A stretch of DNA of 64,000 nucleotides from Marinimicrococcus sp033875255 (GTDB lineage: Bacteria; Pseudomonadota; Alphaproteobacteria; Geminicoccales; Geminicoccaceae): the NCBI GenBank assembly GCA_033875255.1, contig JAWZSN010000003.1, positions 124,001 through 188,000 on the forward strand, given 5' to 3'. Shown in pieces: positions 1 to 7,366 of this stretch (positions within the stretch are counted from its first letter, which is position 1; each line of letters opens with the position of its first letter). Position numbers and translations under genes: made by a program. Below the pieces are notes generated by a model. It was not told where the DNA came from and did not search any database. It saw only the letters and a list, made by a program, of their open reading frames with translations.

Positions 1-468
1 TAGGTCGGGCAGCATCGCGTTGTAGAACACGCCGGCAAGCTCGAAGCTGGTGTTGGCGAGCGCCACCAAGAGCAGCGCCAGCACCACGAAGGCGGGAGCG
101 GGTGCCACCAGCCAGAGCGCGGCGGTGGCGACGGCGGCCAGCAGCGTGAAGGCCACGAGCCAGGGCTTGCGCCGCCCTGCCGCGTCGGCGATGGCGCCCA
201 GGACCGGGCTCACCAGGGCCAGCACGATACCGCTCGCAGCCATGGTCCAGCTCCACGCGGTGGTGCCGGAAACCTCGTCGGCGGCCACCGCGCGGGTGAA
301 GTAGGCGGCGAACACGAAGGTGACGATGACCGCCGAGAAGGGCGAGTTGGCCCAGTCGTAGAGCGCCCACGCCGCGAGCTGCCGGCGGGTCGCCGTCGGC
401 TCGCTGGAGGCGGTCGGGGCCGGTGCTGGATAGGCCTGCAAGCTTGCATCTCCCGCTTTGCGCGCCAT
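1..468 (-). CDS. UMF1-family MFS transporter, N-terminal part
   Basis: This is the first 156 codons of a membrane transporter whose 3' end lies outside the window. After a polar leader of about 30 residues comes a YDWANSPF motif near residue 39, the hallmark of the UMF1/Atg22-like branch of the major facilitator superfamily. At least four hydrophobic segments follow, with the typical cytoplasmic loop between TM2 and TM3 (GAIADAAGRRKPW). The family is thought to export small solutes such as amino acids across the inner membrane, but the substrate is unknown. The ATG at 468 was chosen because the coding sense extends back to it and it gives a polar lead-in before TM1. The gene is divergent from the thioredoxin-like gene at 554, so about 85 bp between them must hold both promoters. 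Confidence 0.85.
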   Translation of the reverse strand, partial: MARKAGDASLQAYPAPAPTASSEPTATRRQLAAWALYDWANSPFSAVIVTFVFAAYFTRAVAADEVSGTTAWSWTMAASGIVLALVSPVLGAIADAAGRRKPWLVAFTLLAAVATAALWLVAPAPAFVVLALLLVALANTSFELAGVFYNAMLPDL

Positions 469-553
469 GTTGCGCGCAAGCGCAAACGACTGGTCGTGAA
501 GCCTCGGACGGGGCCTGCCCGGCGAGACACGGTCCTCGGCAAGGAGGCGCAGC

Positions 554-1105
554 ATGGCGATGGTTCCGCGCGTCTGCAATTTCGGCGAGAAGGCGTCCCC
601 CTTCGAGCTGCCGGCCACCGACGGCCGCGTCCTGCGGCTGGCGGACATTGCCGGGCGCAAGGGTACCGTGATCGTTTTCCTGTGCAATCACTGCCCCTAC
701 GTGAAGGCGATCATCGACCGCCTGATCCGCGACGCGCGCGATCTCGAGCCGCTCGGCGTGCGGATGGCGGCGATCTGCTCCAACGACGCCGCAGCCTATC
801 CGGAAGACGGCTTCGAGGAGATGCGCCGCTGGGCCCGGGAGAAGGAGTTCCCGTTCCCCTATCTCCATGACGCGAGCCAGGAGGTGGCGCGGGCCTATGG
901 CGCCGTGTGCACCCCCGACTTCTTCGGCTATGACGCCGGCCTCGGCCTGCAGTATCGGGGCCGGCTCGACGCCTCGCGCATGGCGCCTGTCGACGGAGCG
1001 CGGCGCGAGCTGTTCGAGGCCATGCGACAGGTGGCCCTGACGGGGTGCGGACCGGAGGAGCAGAGTCCCTCCATGGGCTGCTCCATCAAGTGGAAGGCGG
1101 GCTGA
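554..1105 (+). CDS. thioredoxin-family (AhpC/TSA-like) protein
   Basis: The protein has 183 residues and a redoxin fold. It begins with a peroxiredoxin-like strand (FELPATDGR, about residues 15-23), followed by the active-site segment FLCNHCPYVK (about 40-49), in which CNHC replaces the thioredoxin CGPC. This CxHCPYVK form is typical of small stand-alone thioredoxin-family proteins in proteobacteria. No signal peptide is visible, so it is probably cytoplasmic. The ATG at 554 follows AAGGAGG at a good distance. It precedes the UbiD-family gene by 54 bp on the same strand and may be co-transcribed with it. The redox partner and substrate are unknown. Confidence 0.85.
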   Translation: MAMVPRVCNFGEKASPFELPATDGRVLRLADIAGRKGTVIVFLCNHCPYVKAIIDRLIRDARDLEPLGVRMAAICSNDAAAYPEDGFEEMRRWAREKEFPFPYLHDASQEVARAYGAVCTPDFFGYDAGLGLQYRGRLDASRMAPVDGARRELFEAMRQVALTGCGPEEQSPSMGCSIKWKAG

Positions 1106-1159
1106 CCGCCGCAACGGCAACGGGCGGCCCGCCGCCGCGACTGGAGAGCGAGCTTACCC

Positions 1160-2665
1160 ATGGCCTTCGAGAGCCTCCGCGATTTCATGGCGCATCTGGA
1201 GACGAGGGAGCGTCTCGTCAGGGTCCGCACCCCGGTCTCGCCGGTCCTCGAGATCACCGAGATCCACACCCGCCTCCTGGCCGAGCAGGGCCCGGCGGTG
1301 CTGTTCGAGCGGGTGGAGGGCGCTTCCATGCCGGTCCTCACCAATCTCTTCGGCACGGTCGAGCGCGTCGCCTGGGGCATGAACCGCGAGCCGCACCAGC
1401 TCCAGGAGCTGGGCGAGATGCTGGCCTTCTTCAAGCAGCCGCAGCCGCCCGAAGGGTTCGCCCAGGCCCTCGAGATGATGCCACTGGTCAAGGCGGCGCT
1501 GGCCATGAAGCCGAAGACCACCGGCCGCGCGGCCTGCCAGGAGGTGGTGCTGAGGGGCAGCGAGATCGATCTTGGCCGCCTGCCCGTCCAGTCCTGCTGG
1601 CCCGGCGAGCCGGCGCCGCTGATCACCTGGCCGCTGGTGGTGACGAAGGGCCCCGGCGGCACGCGCGAGGACGCCTTCAATCTCGGCATCTACCGCATGC
1701 AGGTGCTGGAGCGGAACCGCACGCTCATGCGCTGGCTCAAGCACCGCGGCGGCGCGCAGCATCATCAGCGCTGGGGCCAGAAGCGCCGCGAGCCGTTCCC
1801 CGCCGCAGCCGTCATCGGTGCCGATCCGGGCACCATCCTGGCGGCGGTGACGCCGGTGCCCGAGACCATGTCCGAGTACCAGTTCGCCGGCCTGCTGCGG
1901 GGCAAGCGGGTGGAGCTGGTCGACTGTGTCAGCCAGCCCTTGAAGGTGCCGGCCCATGCCGAGATCGTGCTCGAGGGCGAGGTGAGCCTCGAGGACTATC
2001 GCGACGAGGGGCCCTATGGCGACCACACCGGCTACTACAACTCGGTGGAGCAGTTCCCGGTCTTCACCGTCACCGCCATCACCATGCGGCGCGACCCGAT
2101 CTATCTCTCCACCTTCACCGGCCGCCCGCCGGACGAGCCCTCGGTGCTGGGCGAGGCTCTCAACGACGTGTTCGTGCCGCTGATCCGCCAGCAGTTCCCC
2201 GAGATCGTCGACTTCTGGCTGCCGCCCGAGGGCTGCTCCTACCGGGTCGCGGTGGTCTCGATCCGCAAGGCCTATCCCGGCCATGCCAGGCGCGTGATGA
2301 TGGGCGTGTGGTCGTTCCTGCGGCAGTTCATGTACACCAAGTTCGTCATCGTGGTGGACGACGACATCGACTGCCGCGACTGGAACGACGTGATCTGGGC
2401 GATCAGCACGCGGGTCGACCCGGCCCGCGACCTCATGCTGGTGGAGCACACCCCCATCGACTATCTCGACTTCGCCTCGCCGGAATCGGGCCTGGGCTCG
2501 AAGATGGGCCTCGATGCCACCGACAAGCTGCCGCCCGAGACGAAGCGCGAGTGGGGCAAGAAGCTCTCCATGGCCGAAGAGATCGTCGAGAAGGTGAGCC
2601 GGCGCTGGCAGGATTACGGCCTGCCGGGCAGCGGACGGCCCATCTGGAAGGGGCAGGAGCGATGA
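1160..2665 (+). CDS. UbiD-family decarboxylase
   Basis: The 501-residue protein matches the UbiD/Fdc/AroY decarboxylase family, which uses prenylated FMN to (de)carboxylate aromatic or alpha,beta-unsaturated acids. Landmarks are IYRMQVLERNR around residue 180 (the prFMN-contacting Arg region) and DEGPYGDHTGYY near 282, part of the family's Glu-Arg-Glu network. The length is usual. No ubiX-type prenyltransferase gene is in the window, so the cofactor must be supplied from elsewhere. The stop overlaps the start of the inositol-phosphatase-family gene (ATGA), so the two form an operon. UbiD of ubiquinone synthesis is one option, but the family has many catabolic members and the substrate cannot be read from the sequence. 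Confidence 0.9.
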   Translation: MAFESLRDFMAHLETRERLVRVRTPVSPVLEITEIHTRLLAEQGPAVLFERVEGASMPVLTNLFGTVERVAWGMNREPHQLQELGEMLAFFKQPQPPEGFAQALEMMPLVKAALAMKPKTTGRAACQEVVLRGSEIDLGRLPVQSCWPGEPAPLITWPLVVTKGPGGTREDAFNLGIYRMQVLERNRTLMRWLKHRGGAQHHQRWGQKRREPFPAAAVIGADPGTILAAVTPVPETMSEYQFAGLLRGKRVELVDCVSQPLKVPAHAEIVLEGEVSLEDYRDEGPYGDHTGYYNSVEQFPVFTVTAITMRRDPIYLSTFTGRPPDEPSVLGEALNDVFVPLIRQQFPEIVDFWLPPEGCSYRVAVVSIRKAYPGHARRVMMGVWSFLRQFMYTKFVIVVDDDIDCRDWNDVIWAISTRVDPARDLMLVEHTPIDYLDFASPESGLGSKMGLDATDKLPPETKREWGKKLSMAEEIVEKVSRRWQDYGLPGSGRPIWKGQER

Positions 2666-3468
2666 GCGCCGCGCCGGGCGGTCACGAGCTGGAGCGGACG
2701 CGCGATGCGGTGGTGGAGGCCGGCCGCATCGCCATGCGCCACTTCCGCCGCGAGCACCGGCGCTGGGAGAAGGGCCCGGGGCAGATCGTCACCGAGGCCG
2801 ACATCGCCATCGACCGCTACCTGCACGCGGCACTGCGGCGCGAACATCCCAGCGACGGCTGGCTCAGCGAGGAGACCCTGGACGACAGCCGCCGCCTCGG
2901 CCGCCACCGGGTCTGGGTGGTCGATCCCATCGACGGCACCCGCTCCTTCGCCGAGGGCCTGCCCGAGTTCACCATCAGCGTGGCGCTGCTGATGGACGAC
3001 CGGCCGGCCCTGGGTTTCGTCTACAATCCCGCAACCAGCGAGATGTTCGAGGCCAGGCGCGGCGGCGGCGCGTTCCTCAACGGCAAGCGGGTGCACGCGG
3101 CGACGCCGCCGTCGCTGGAAGGGGCCAGCATCGTCTGCTCCAAGGGCGAGAACCGCCGCCGCCACTTCGAGGAGCTGCTCCCGCACGCGAGGCTCACCAC
3201 CATCGGCTCGCTTGCCTACAAGCTGGCGCTGGTGGCCGCCGGCCGCTTCGACGCCTATCTCTCCTGGCGCCGCAGCCAGGACTGGGACATCGCCGCGGCC
3301 GCCCTCCTGCTGGCCGAGGCCGGTGCGGTGCTCAGCGACGGCGACGGTAACCCGATCGCCCTCAACCGGCCGCATCCCGTCCATGACGGGCTGATCGCGG
3401 CAGCACCCGAGCTGCATGCGGCGATCGGGAGCGCTACTGCCGAGGCGCGGCGCCATTCGCGGCGGTAG
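2662..3468 (+). CDS. inositol monophosphatase-family phosphatase (CysQ/IMPase-like)
   Basis: The protein has 268 residues with both family metal-site motifs: DPIDGTRSF near residue 92 (the DPxDGTxxF box) and QDWDIAAAALLL near 210 (the WDxAA box). A Glu-Glu pair (SEET, about 71-74) matches the first metal ligands. Such enzymes are Mg2+-dependent and Li+-sensitive, and hydrolyse inositol phosphates, 3'-phosphoadenosine 5'-phosphate or histidinol phosphate. I cannot separate these from sequence alone, though the short N-terminus and RRSQDWD resemble CysQ-type members. The ATG overlaps the UbiD stop, and a strong terminator hairpin starts two bases after the stop. Confidence 0.88.
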   Translation: MSAAPGGHELERTRDAVVEAGRIAMRHFRREHRRWEKGPGQIVTEADIAIDRYLHAALRREHPSDGWLSEETLDDSRRLGRHRVWVVDPIDGTRSFAEGLPEFTISVALLMDDRPALGFVYNPATSEMFEARRGGGAFLNGKRVHAATPPSLEGASIVCSKGENRRRHFEELLPHARLTTIGSLAYKLALVAAGRFDAYLSWRRSQDWDIAAAALLLAEAGAVLSDGDGNPIALNRPHPVHDGLIAAAPELHAAIGSATAEARRHSRR

Positions 3469-3469
3469 A

Positions 3470-3510
3470 GCCGTGCAAGGCGCTGCGCGCGGCCGGTTTT
3501 CCTATTTTTG
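3470..3510 (+). terminator. intrinsic terminator, conserved AAGGCGCT-loop family
   Basis: The stem GCCGTGC / GCGCGGC flanks the loop AAGGCGCT and is followed by TTTT and then ATTTTTG. It begins two bases after the phosphatase stop. It is one of about a dozen near-identical hairpins in the window; a facing copy is at 3555-3595. Confidence 0.75.
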
Positions 3511-3554
3511 TCAGCTCGCCGCAGCGCCTGTCCCAACCGCCCTGCAAAACCCCG

Positions 3555-3595
3555 GAAAAAGAAGAAGAAAAGCCGCGCGCAGCGCCTTGCGCGGC
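3555..3595 (-). terminator. intrinsic terminator, minus-strand copy
   Basis: Read on the minus strand, the stem GCCGCGC / GCGCGGC encloses the loop AAGGCGCT. It is followed by a very T-rich tail (TTTTCTTCTTC then TTTTT). No minus-strand gene ends into it, so it either blocks antisense transcription out of rmuC or is half of the inverted repeat pair formed with 3470-3510. Confidence 0.7.
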
Positions 3596-3728
3596 CCCGC
3601 CCTCGCCGCCTGCTCCTCCATCGCGGCATCAGCATGCCGCCGCAACCCCCTGCTCCTCCTGAATTCATTGAATTCCCCGTCCGAACCGATACTCTTTTGC
3701 CGATGGTAATTCAGTCGGATCGCTAGGC

Positions 3729-5240
3729 ATGGACGGCCTGTTGCTTCCCGCATTGCTGGCGCTCAACACGCTGCTGCTGCTCGTCGTCCTGCTGCGCCCA
3801 CGCGGCGGCGGCGAGCGGGAGCTGGAGGGCCGGCTGGCGCTGATCGAGAGCCAGGTGGCGCGCACCCAGGAGCTTCTCGGCCAGGAGCTTGCCCGCAGCC
3901 GCGGCGAGGCCGGCGAGCAGGCGCGGCTGCTGCGCGAGGAGATGCAGGGCCATCTGCAGGGCTTCGGCCGGGCGCTGGAGGCGAGGGTGGGCGAGCTGCG
4001 CGAGCGCCAGGAGCACCGCTTCGACGCCTTCCAGAGCGTCATCCGCGGAGTCGAGACCGACCTGCGCGGCCAGAACACGCTCTTTCGCGAGAAGGTCGAG
4101 GCGCGGCTGGGCCAGGTCTCCGAGCAGCTCGACCTCCAGCTTCGCCGGGTCCGCGGCGACACCGAGACCCGGCTCCGGCAGATCCAGGAATCGTTGCACG
4201 CGCGGCTGGGCGAGCTGGGTCAGCAGCAGCAGGACAGCCTGAAAAGCTTCGCCGGCTCGATGGACGAGCAGATGGCGGGCCTGCGCCGCGAGAACCAGGC
4301 CAAGCTCGACCAGATGCGCCAGACCGTCGACGAGAAGCTGCAGACCACGCTGGAGGCGCGGCTGGGCGAGAGCTTCAAGCTGGTGAGCGAGCGGCTCGAG
4401 CGGGTCCATGCGGGCCTGGGCGAGATGCAGGGCCTGGCCGCCGGCGTGGGCGATCTCAAGCGGGTCCTGACCAACGTCAAGAGCCGCGGCACCTTCGGCG
4501 AGCTGCAGCTACGGATGCTGATCGAGGATTTCCTCACGCCCGAGCAGTATGCGGAGAACGCGCCGCTCGGCCGCGAGGGCACCCAGGAGCGGGTCGAGTT
4601 CGCCATCCGCATGCCCGGCAAGGACGAGCAGGAGGTGTTCCTGCCGGTGGATTCCAAGTTCCCGCAGGAGGATTACGAGCGGCTGCTGTCAGCCCGGGAC
4701 GCCGGCGACGGCGAGGCCGCCGAGAAGGCCGGCCGCGAGCTCGAGCGTACCTTGCGGACTGCCGCAAGGGCCATCGCCGAGCGCTATATCAACCCGCCGC
4801 AGACCACCGATTTCGCGATCCTGTTCGTGCCCACCGAGGGGCTCTATGCCGAGCTGCAGCGCCGCCCCGGCCTCACCGAATCGCTGCAGCGCGAGCACCG
4901 GGTGATCGCCGCCGGGCCGATGAACTTCCAGGCGATCCTCTCCTCCCTGCGCATGGGCTTTCGCACCGTCGCCATCGAGCGCCGCTCGGCCGAGGTCAGG
5001 GAGGTGCTGGGTGCGGTGAAAACCGAGTTCGGCCGGTTCGGCGAGGCCCTCTCCAAGGTCCGCAGGCGGCTCGAGGGCGGCATCAAGGATATCGAGCATG
5101 TCGAGGTCCGCAGCCGCGCCATGGGCCGCCGCCTCAAGCGGGTCGAGGAGCTCCCGGAAGCGGCCGCCCGCACCCTCCTCGACACCCCGGCCCTGCCCGC
5201 CCGCGAGGACGAGGAGGAGGACGAGGCGGCGCTGGCGTGA
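3729..5240 (+). CDS. rmuC: DNA recombination protein RmuC
   Basis: The 503-residue protein has the RmuC architecture: a single N-terminal membrane anchor (about residues 4-22), a long Arg/Glu/Gln-rich coiled coil (about 30-220), then the conserved nuclease-like RmuC domain (about 240-450). Characteristic strings are NVKSRGTFGELQL, PVDSKFPQEDY and NPPQTTDFAILFVPTEGLYAE. RmuC limits inversions and rearrangements at short inverted repeats in E. coli, which is of some interest given how many inverted repeats lie in this window. The ATG at 3729 places the hydrophobic anchor at the extreme N-terminus. The gene stands alone, with a terminator-like hairpin on each side. Confidence 0.95.
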   Translation: MDGLLLPALLALNTLLLLVVLLRPRGGGERELEGRLALIESQVARTQELLGQELARSRGEAGEQARLLREEMQGHLQGFGRALEARVGELRERQEHRFDAFQSVIRGVETDLRGQNTLFREKVEARLGQVSEQLDLQLRRVRGDTETRLRQIQESLHARLGELGQQQQDSLKSFAGSMDEQMAGLRRENQAKLDQMRQTVDEKLQTTLEARLGESFKLVSERLERVHAGLGEMQGLAAGVGDLKRVLTNVKSRGTFGELQLRMLIEDFLTPEQYAENAPLGREGTQERVEFAIRMPGKDEQEVFLPVDSKFPQEDYERLLSARDAGDGEAAEKAGRELERTLRTAARAIAERYINPPQTTDFAILFVPTEGLYAELQRRPGLTESLQREHRVIAAGPMNFQAILSSLRMGFRTVAIERRSAEVREVLGAVKTEFGRFGEALSKVRRRLEGGIKDIEHVEVRSRAMGRRLKRVEELPEAAARTLLDTPALPAREDEEEDEAALA

Positions 5241-5262
5241 CGCCGGCTGCCGCGGCGGCGAG

Positions 5263-5305
5263 GCCGTGCAAGGCGCTGCGCGCGGCTTCCTTCTCCGCTT
5301 TCTTG
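5263..5305 (+). terminator. intrinsic terminator after rmuC
   Basis: GCCGTGC / GCGCGGC stem, loop AAGGCGCT, then a pyrimidine-rich tail (TTCCTTCTCC, TTTCTT). It lies 22 bp after the rmuC stop and about 50 bp before the first CRISPR repeat, so it should insulate the array from rmuC transcription. Confidence 0.65.
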
Positions 5306-5356
5306 GTCGGTCGGGGTGGTGCCAGGCCGGCGCGGCCCGCGTCCTCCGGGTGCCCT

Positions 5357-6049
5357 GTCGCGGTTTGCCCGCGGATCCCTATCGGCTATAACCCGACCAT
5401 TCGTTGAGCGTGGCACATCTCAGGTTGCGGTTTGCCCGCGGATCCCTATCGGCTATAACCTGGCGGCATGCGCGGGCGGGTCTCGTGCGTTGCGGTTTGC
5501 CCGCGGATCCCTATCGGCTATAACGGCGGTCGTCGTTGGCCGGAGACCCGAGGTGTTGCGGTTTGCCCGCGGATCCCTATCGGCTATAACTGATCTCGCC
5601 GTCGCCAAGCTGCAGAACAGTTGCGGTTTGCCCACGGATCCCTATCGGCTATAACGTGGGCGCCGGACATGCCCGCGCATGCCCAGTTGCGGTTTGCCCG
5701 CGGATCCCTATCGGCTATAACCCGCTCGAGGACGCGATCAAGCTGACGCTGTTGCGGTTTGCCCGCGGATCCCTATCGGCTATAACCACGCTGCGCCTCG
5801 CCCGCCGCCTCCACGCGTTGCGGTTTGCCCGCGGATCCCTATCGGCTATAACAGCCGCAGGAAGGCCAGCCGCCGCAGCAGCGTTGCGGTTTGCCCGCGG
5901 ATCCCTATCGGCTATAACTCACGCCGCCTCTCCCTGCTCGCGCCCCAGTTGCGGTTTGCCCGCGGATCCCTATCGGCTATAACAACGCCAGGTCGCGGAA
6001 AGCGCGCTCCGCAGTTGCGGTTTGCCCGCGGATCCCTATCGGCTATAAC
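5357..6049 (+). CRISPR. type II-C CRISPR array, 11 repeats and 10 spacers
   Basis: Eleven 36-bp repeats start at 5357, 5424, 5489, 5555, 5620, 5686, 5751, 5817, 5883, 5948 and 6014. Each begins GTTGCGGTTTGCCCGC and ends CCCTATCGGCTATAAC. Spacers are 29-31 bp and all differ. Only two repeats deviate: the first (T to C at repeat position 3) and the fifth (G to A at position 15). The plus strand is the crRNA strand, because the tracrRNA anti-repeat at 10632-10667 is its complement and is followed by a nexus and terminator on the plus strand. The array is thus read toward cas2. No AT-rich leader is evident on the left. The repeat ends in TATAAC, a -10-like box. Confidence 0.98.
5431..5459 (+). 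promoter_or_regulatory. candidate promoter inside the CRISPR repeat (shown for repeat 2)
   Basis: Repeat positions 8-13 read TTTGCC and positions 31-36 read TATAAC, with exactly 17 bp between them. This is -35/-10 geometry with a strong -10 match. The same boxes recur in all 11 repeats. Type II-C arrays of Neisseria are known to drive each crRNA from a promoter within the repeat; here this is inference from sequence. Confidence 0.5.
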
Positions 6050-6096
6050 CGCTCCGCGCCAACCCTATGATTTCAGGGGATAATTGGCGCGGAGCG
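6050..6096. repeat. 13-bp perfect inverted repeat between array and cas2
   Basis: CGCTCCGCGCCAA at 6050-6062 is mirrored by TTGGCGCGGAGCG at 6084-6096 around a 21-base loop that can pair further (CCCT with AGGG). It abuts the last CRISPR repeat and lies 17 bp beyond the cas2 stop (on the minus strand). It may be a two-way terminator for the convergent array and cas operon, but there is no long T-tract on either strand. Confidence 0.6.
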
Positions 6097-6112
6097 AGTG
6101 CCGAATACGGCA

Positions 6113-6454
6113 TCAGAACAGCTCGAACTGGCTGGGCGAGCGCTTTCCCCCGGCGCTCCTGCCGCCGCGGAACACGGCCATTTTCTCGAACTGCCGGTCG
6201 GTAATCGCCAGAACGTGCACTTTACCCTGCGGCGGTACGTTGCGGCCGATCTGGCGCAGCCTCGCATCCACCTGCTCCTTTCCCGCACAGAACCGCATAT
6301 AGACGCTGAACTGGCTCATCTCCCACCCCTCGTCCAGCAGCCACTGGCGGAACTTCGTCGCGGCGCGCCGCTCGGCCTTGGTCAGCACCGGCAAATCGAA
6401 CATCACGATCAGCCACATGATCCGGTAGCCGCTCAGGGCAGGGGTGTCGGGCAT
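6113..6454 (-). CDS. cas2: CRISPR-associated endonuclease Cas2
   Basis: The protein has 113 residues with the type II-C Cas2 pattern: LSGYRIMWLIVMFDLPV near the N-terminus, with the conserved metal-binding Asp at residue 20, then QFSVYMR (about 48-54). With Cas1 it forms the spacer-integration complex. The ATG at 6454 was chosen over an upstream in-frame ATG and the internal one at 6418, because the LSGYRIMWL block is conserved at the start of II-C Cas2 proteins. The start overlaps the cas1 end by 22 bp. It is last in the cas9-cas1-cas2 operon and converges on the array. Confidence 0.95.
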   Translation of the reverse strand: MPDTPALSGYRIMWLIVMFDLPVLTKAERRAATKFRQWLLDEGWEMSQFSVYMRFCAGKEQVDARLRQIGRNVPPQGKVHVLAITDRQFEKMAVFRGGRSAGGKRSPSQFELF

Positions 6455-7362
6455 GGCGGCGCGTCCGGCGGGCGGAGGGGGAACTCCAGCGCCGCCTTGC
6501 CCGAGGCGAAGCTTTCGGCAAGGCTTTGCGCCGTCCGCACCAGGCAGGTGGAAAGCGGGCTGGTGCCGGCTTCCATGGGCTGGTCGCTCCACAACAGTAT
6601 GGCGAGCCGCCGCTTGGCTTCAGGCGAAAGCTCCGTCAGCCCCTCCGCACCCAGCAGCCGCACCTCGCGGTCCACCACCGGCCGGTAGGGCTCCATCAGG
6701 TCGTCCACCAGCGGCATCGGGTTGTTGGGATGCCGGTGGAAGATGCCCAGGCCCGGATGAAGCCCCGAGGCCGCCACCGCCCGCGCCGTGGCGCTGCGCA
6801 GCACCGCATAGCCGTAGTTCAGGAGAATGTTGGCGCCGTCGCCCTGCGTGTCGCGGCGGAACTCGCGGCCGAGCAGAAGCGGCCAGTAACGCCGCGCCGC
6901 CTGCGCCTCGATATTGGCCGGATCGCCGCTGCGCACCTTGCGGGCGAGCTGCTCGAAGGCGCCGGCGGGCTGGCCAAGCGCCTCGAGCGTCCAGCCCTGG
7001 CGGCGCACCTTGGCGGCCACCACCTGCGCCCAGAGCCGCTTGGCCAGCGGCCGGCCGCAGGAAAGCTGCGCCTCCATCCGCCGCTGCTGGGCGTGGTGGC
7101 CCTCCACCGGCCACAGGATGGCCACCGGCGCGAACTTCGAGCCGCACAGCACCAGCGGCACGTTGCGCTCGGCCAGCGCCGCCACAAGCTGGCTGGTGAG
7201 CGTCGCTCCCCGCGCCGTGGCGATCACCGCCGCCAGATCGTCCAGCGGCAGCCGCGCCACCGTCTCGCCCTGCGCCGAGATCGCGAGAAAGCCGCGTTCC
7301 TTCGCGAGGTGGCGCCCTTCCTCGGCGATCTCCACGACCCGGCCCAGCGGCGAGCCCGTCAT
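6433..7362 (-). CDS. cas1: CRISPR-associated endonuclease Cas1
   Basis: The 309-residue protein has the N-terminal beta-sheet domain and the C-terminal helical catalytic domain of Cas1. The three metal-binding residues are visible as E152 (in NIEAQAARRYW), H209 (in GIFHRHPNNP) and E224 (in DDLMEPYRPVVD). It catalyses spacer integration together with Cas2. It starts 4 bp after the cas9 stop, so the two are translated from the same message. The length and motifs match type II-C relatives, and nothing suggests decay. Confidence 0.97.
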   Translation of the reverse strand: MTGSPLGRVVEIAEEGRHLAKERGFLAISAQGETVARLPLDDLAAVIATARGATLTSQLVAALAERNVPLVLCGSKFAPVAILWPVEGHHAQQRRMEAQLSCGRPLAKRLWAQVVAAKVRRQGWTLEALGQPAGAFEQLARKVRSGDPANIEAQAARRYWPLLLGREFRRDTQGDGANILLNYGYAVLRSATARAVAASGLHPGLGIFHRHPNNPMPLVDDLMEPYRPVVDREVRLLGAEGLTELSPEAKRRLAILLWSDQPMEAGTSPLSTCLVRTAQSLAESFASGKAALEFPLRPPDAPPCPTPLP

Positions 7363-7366
7363 GGCG

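Noticed and set aside
5316..5982. Frames of 108-112 residues across the CRISPR array
   Set aside because: They translate repeats and spacers (VIADRDPRANRN-like units) and have no start context; the array explains them.
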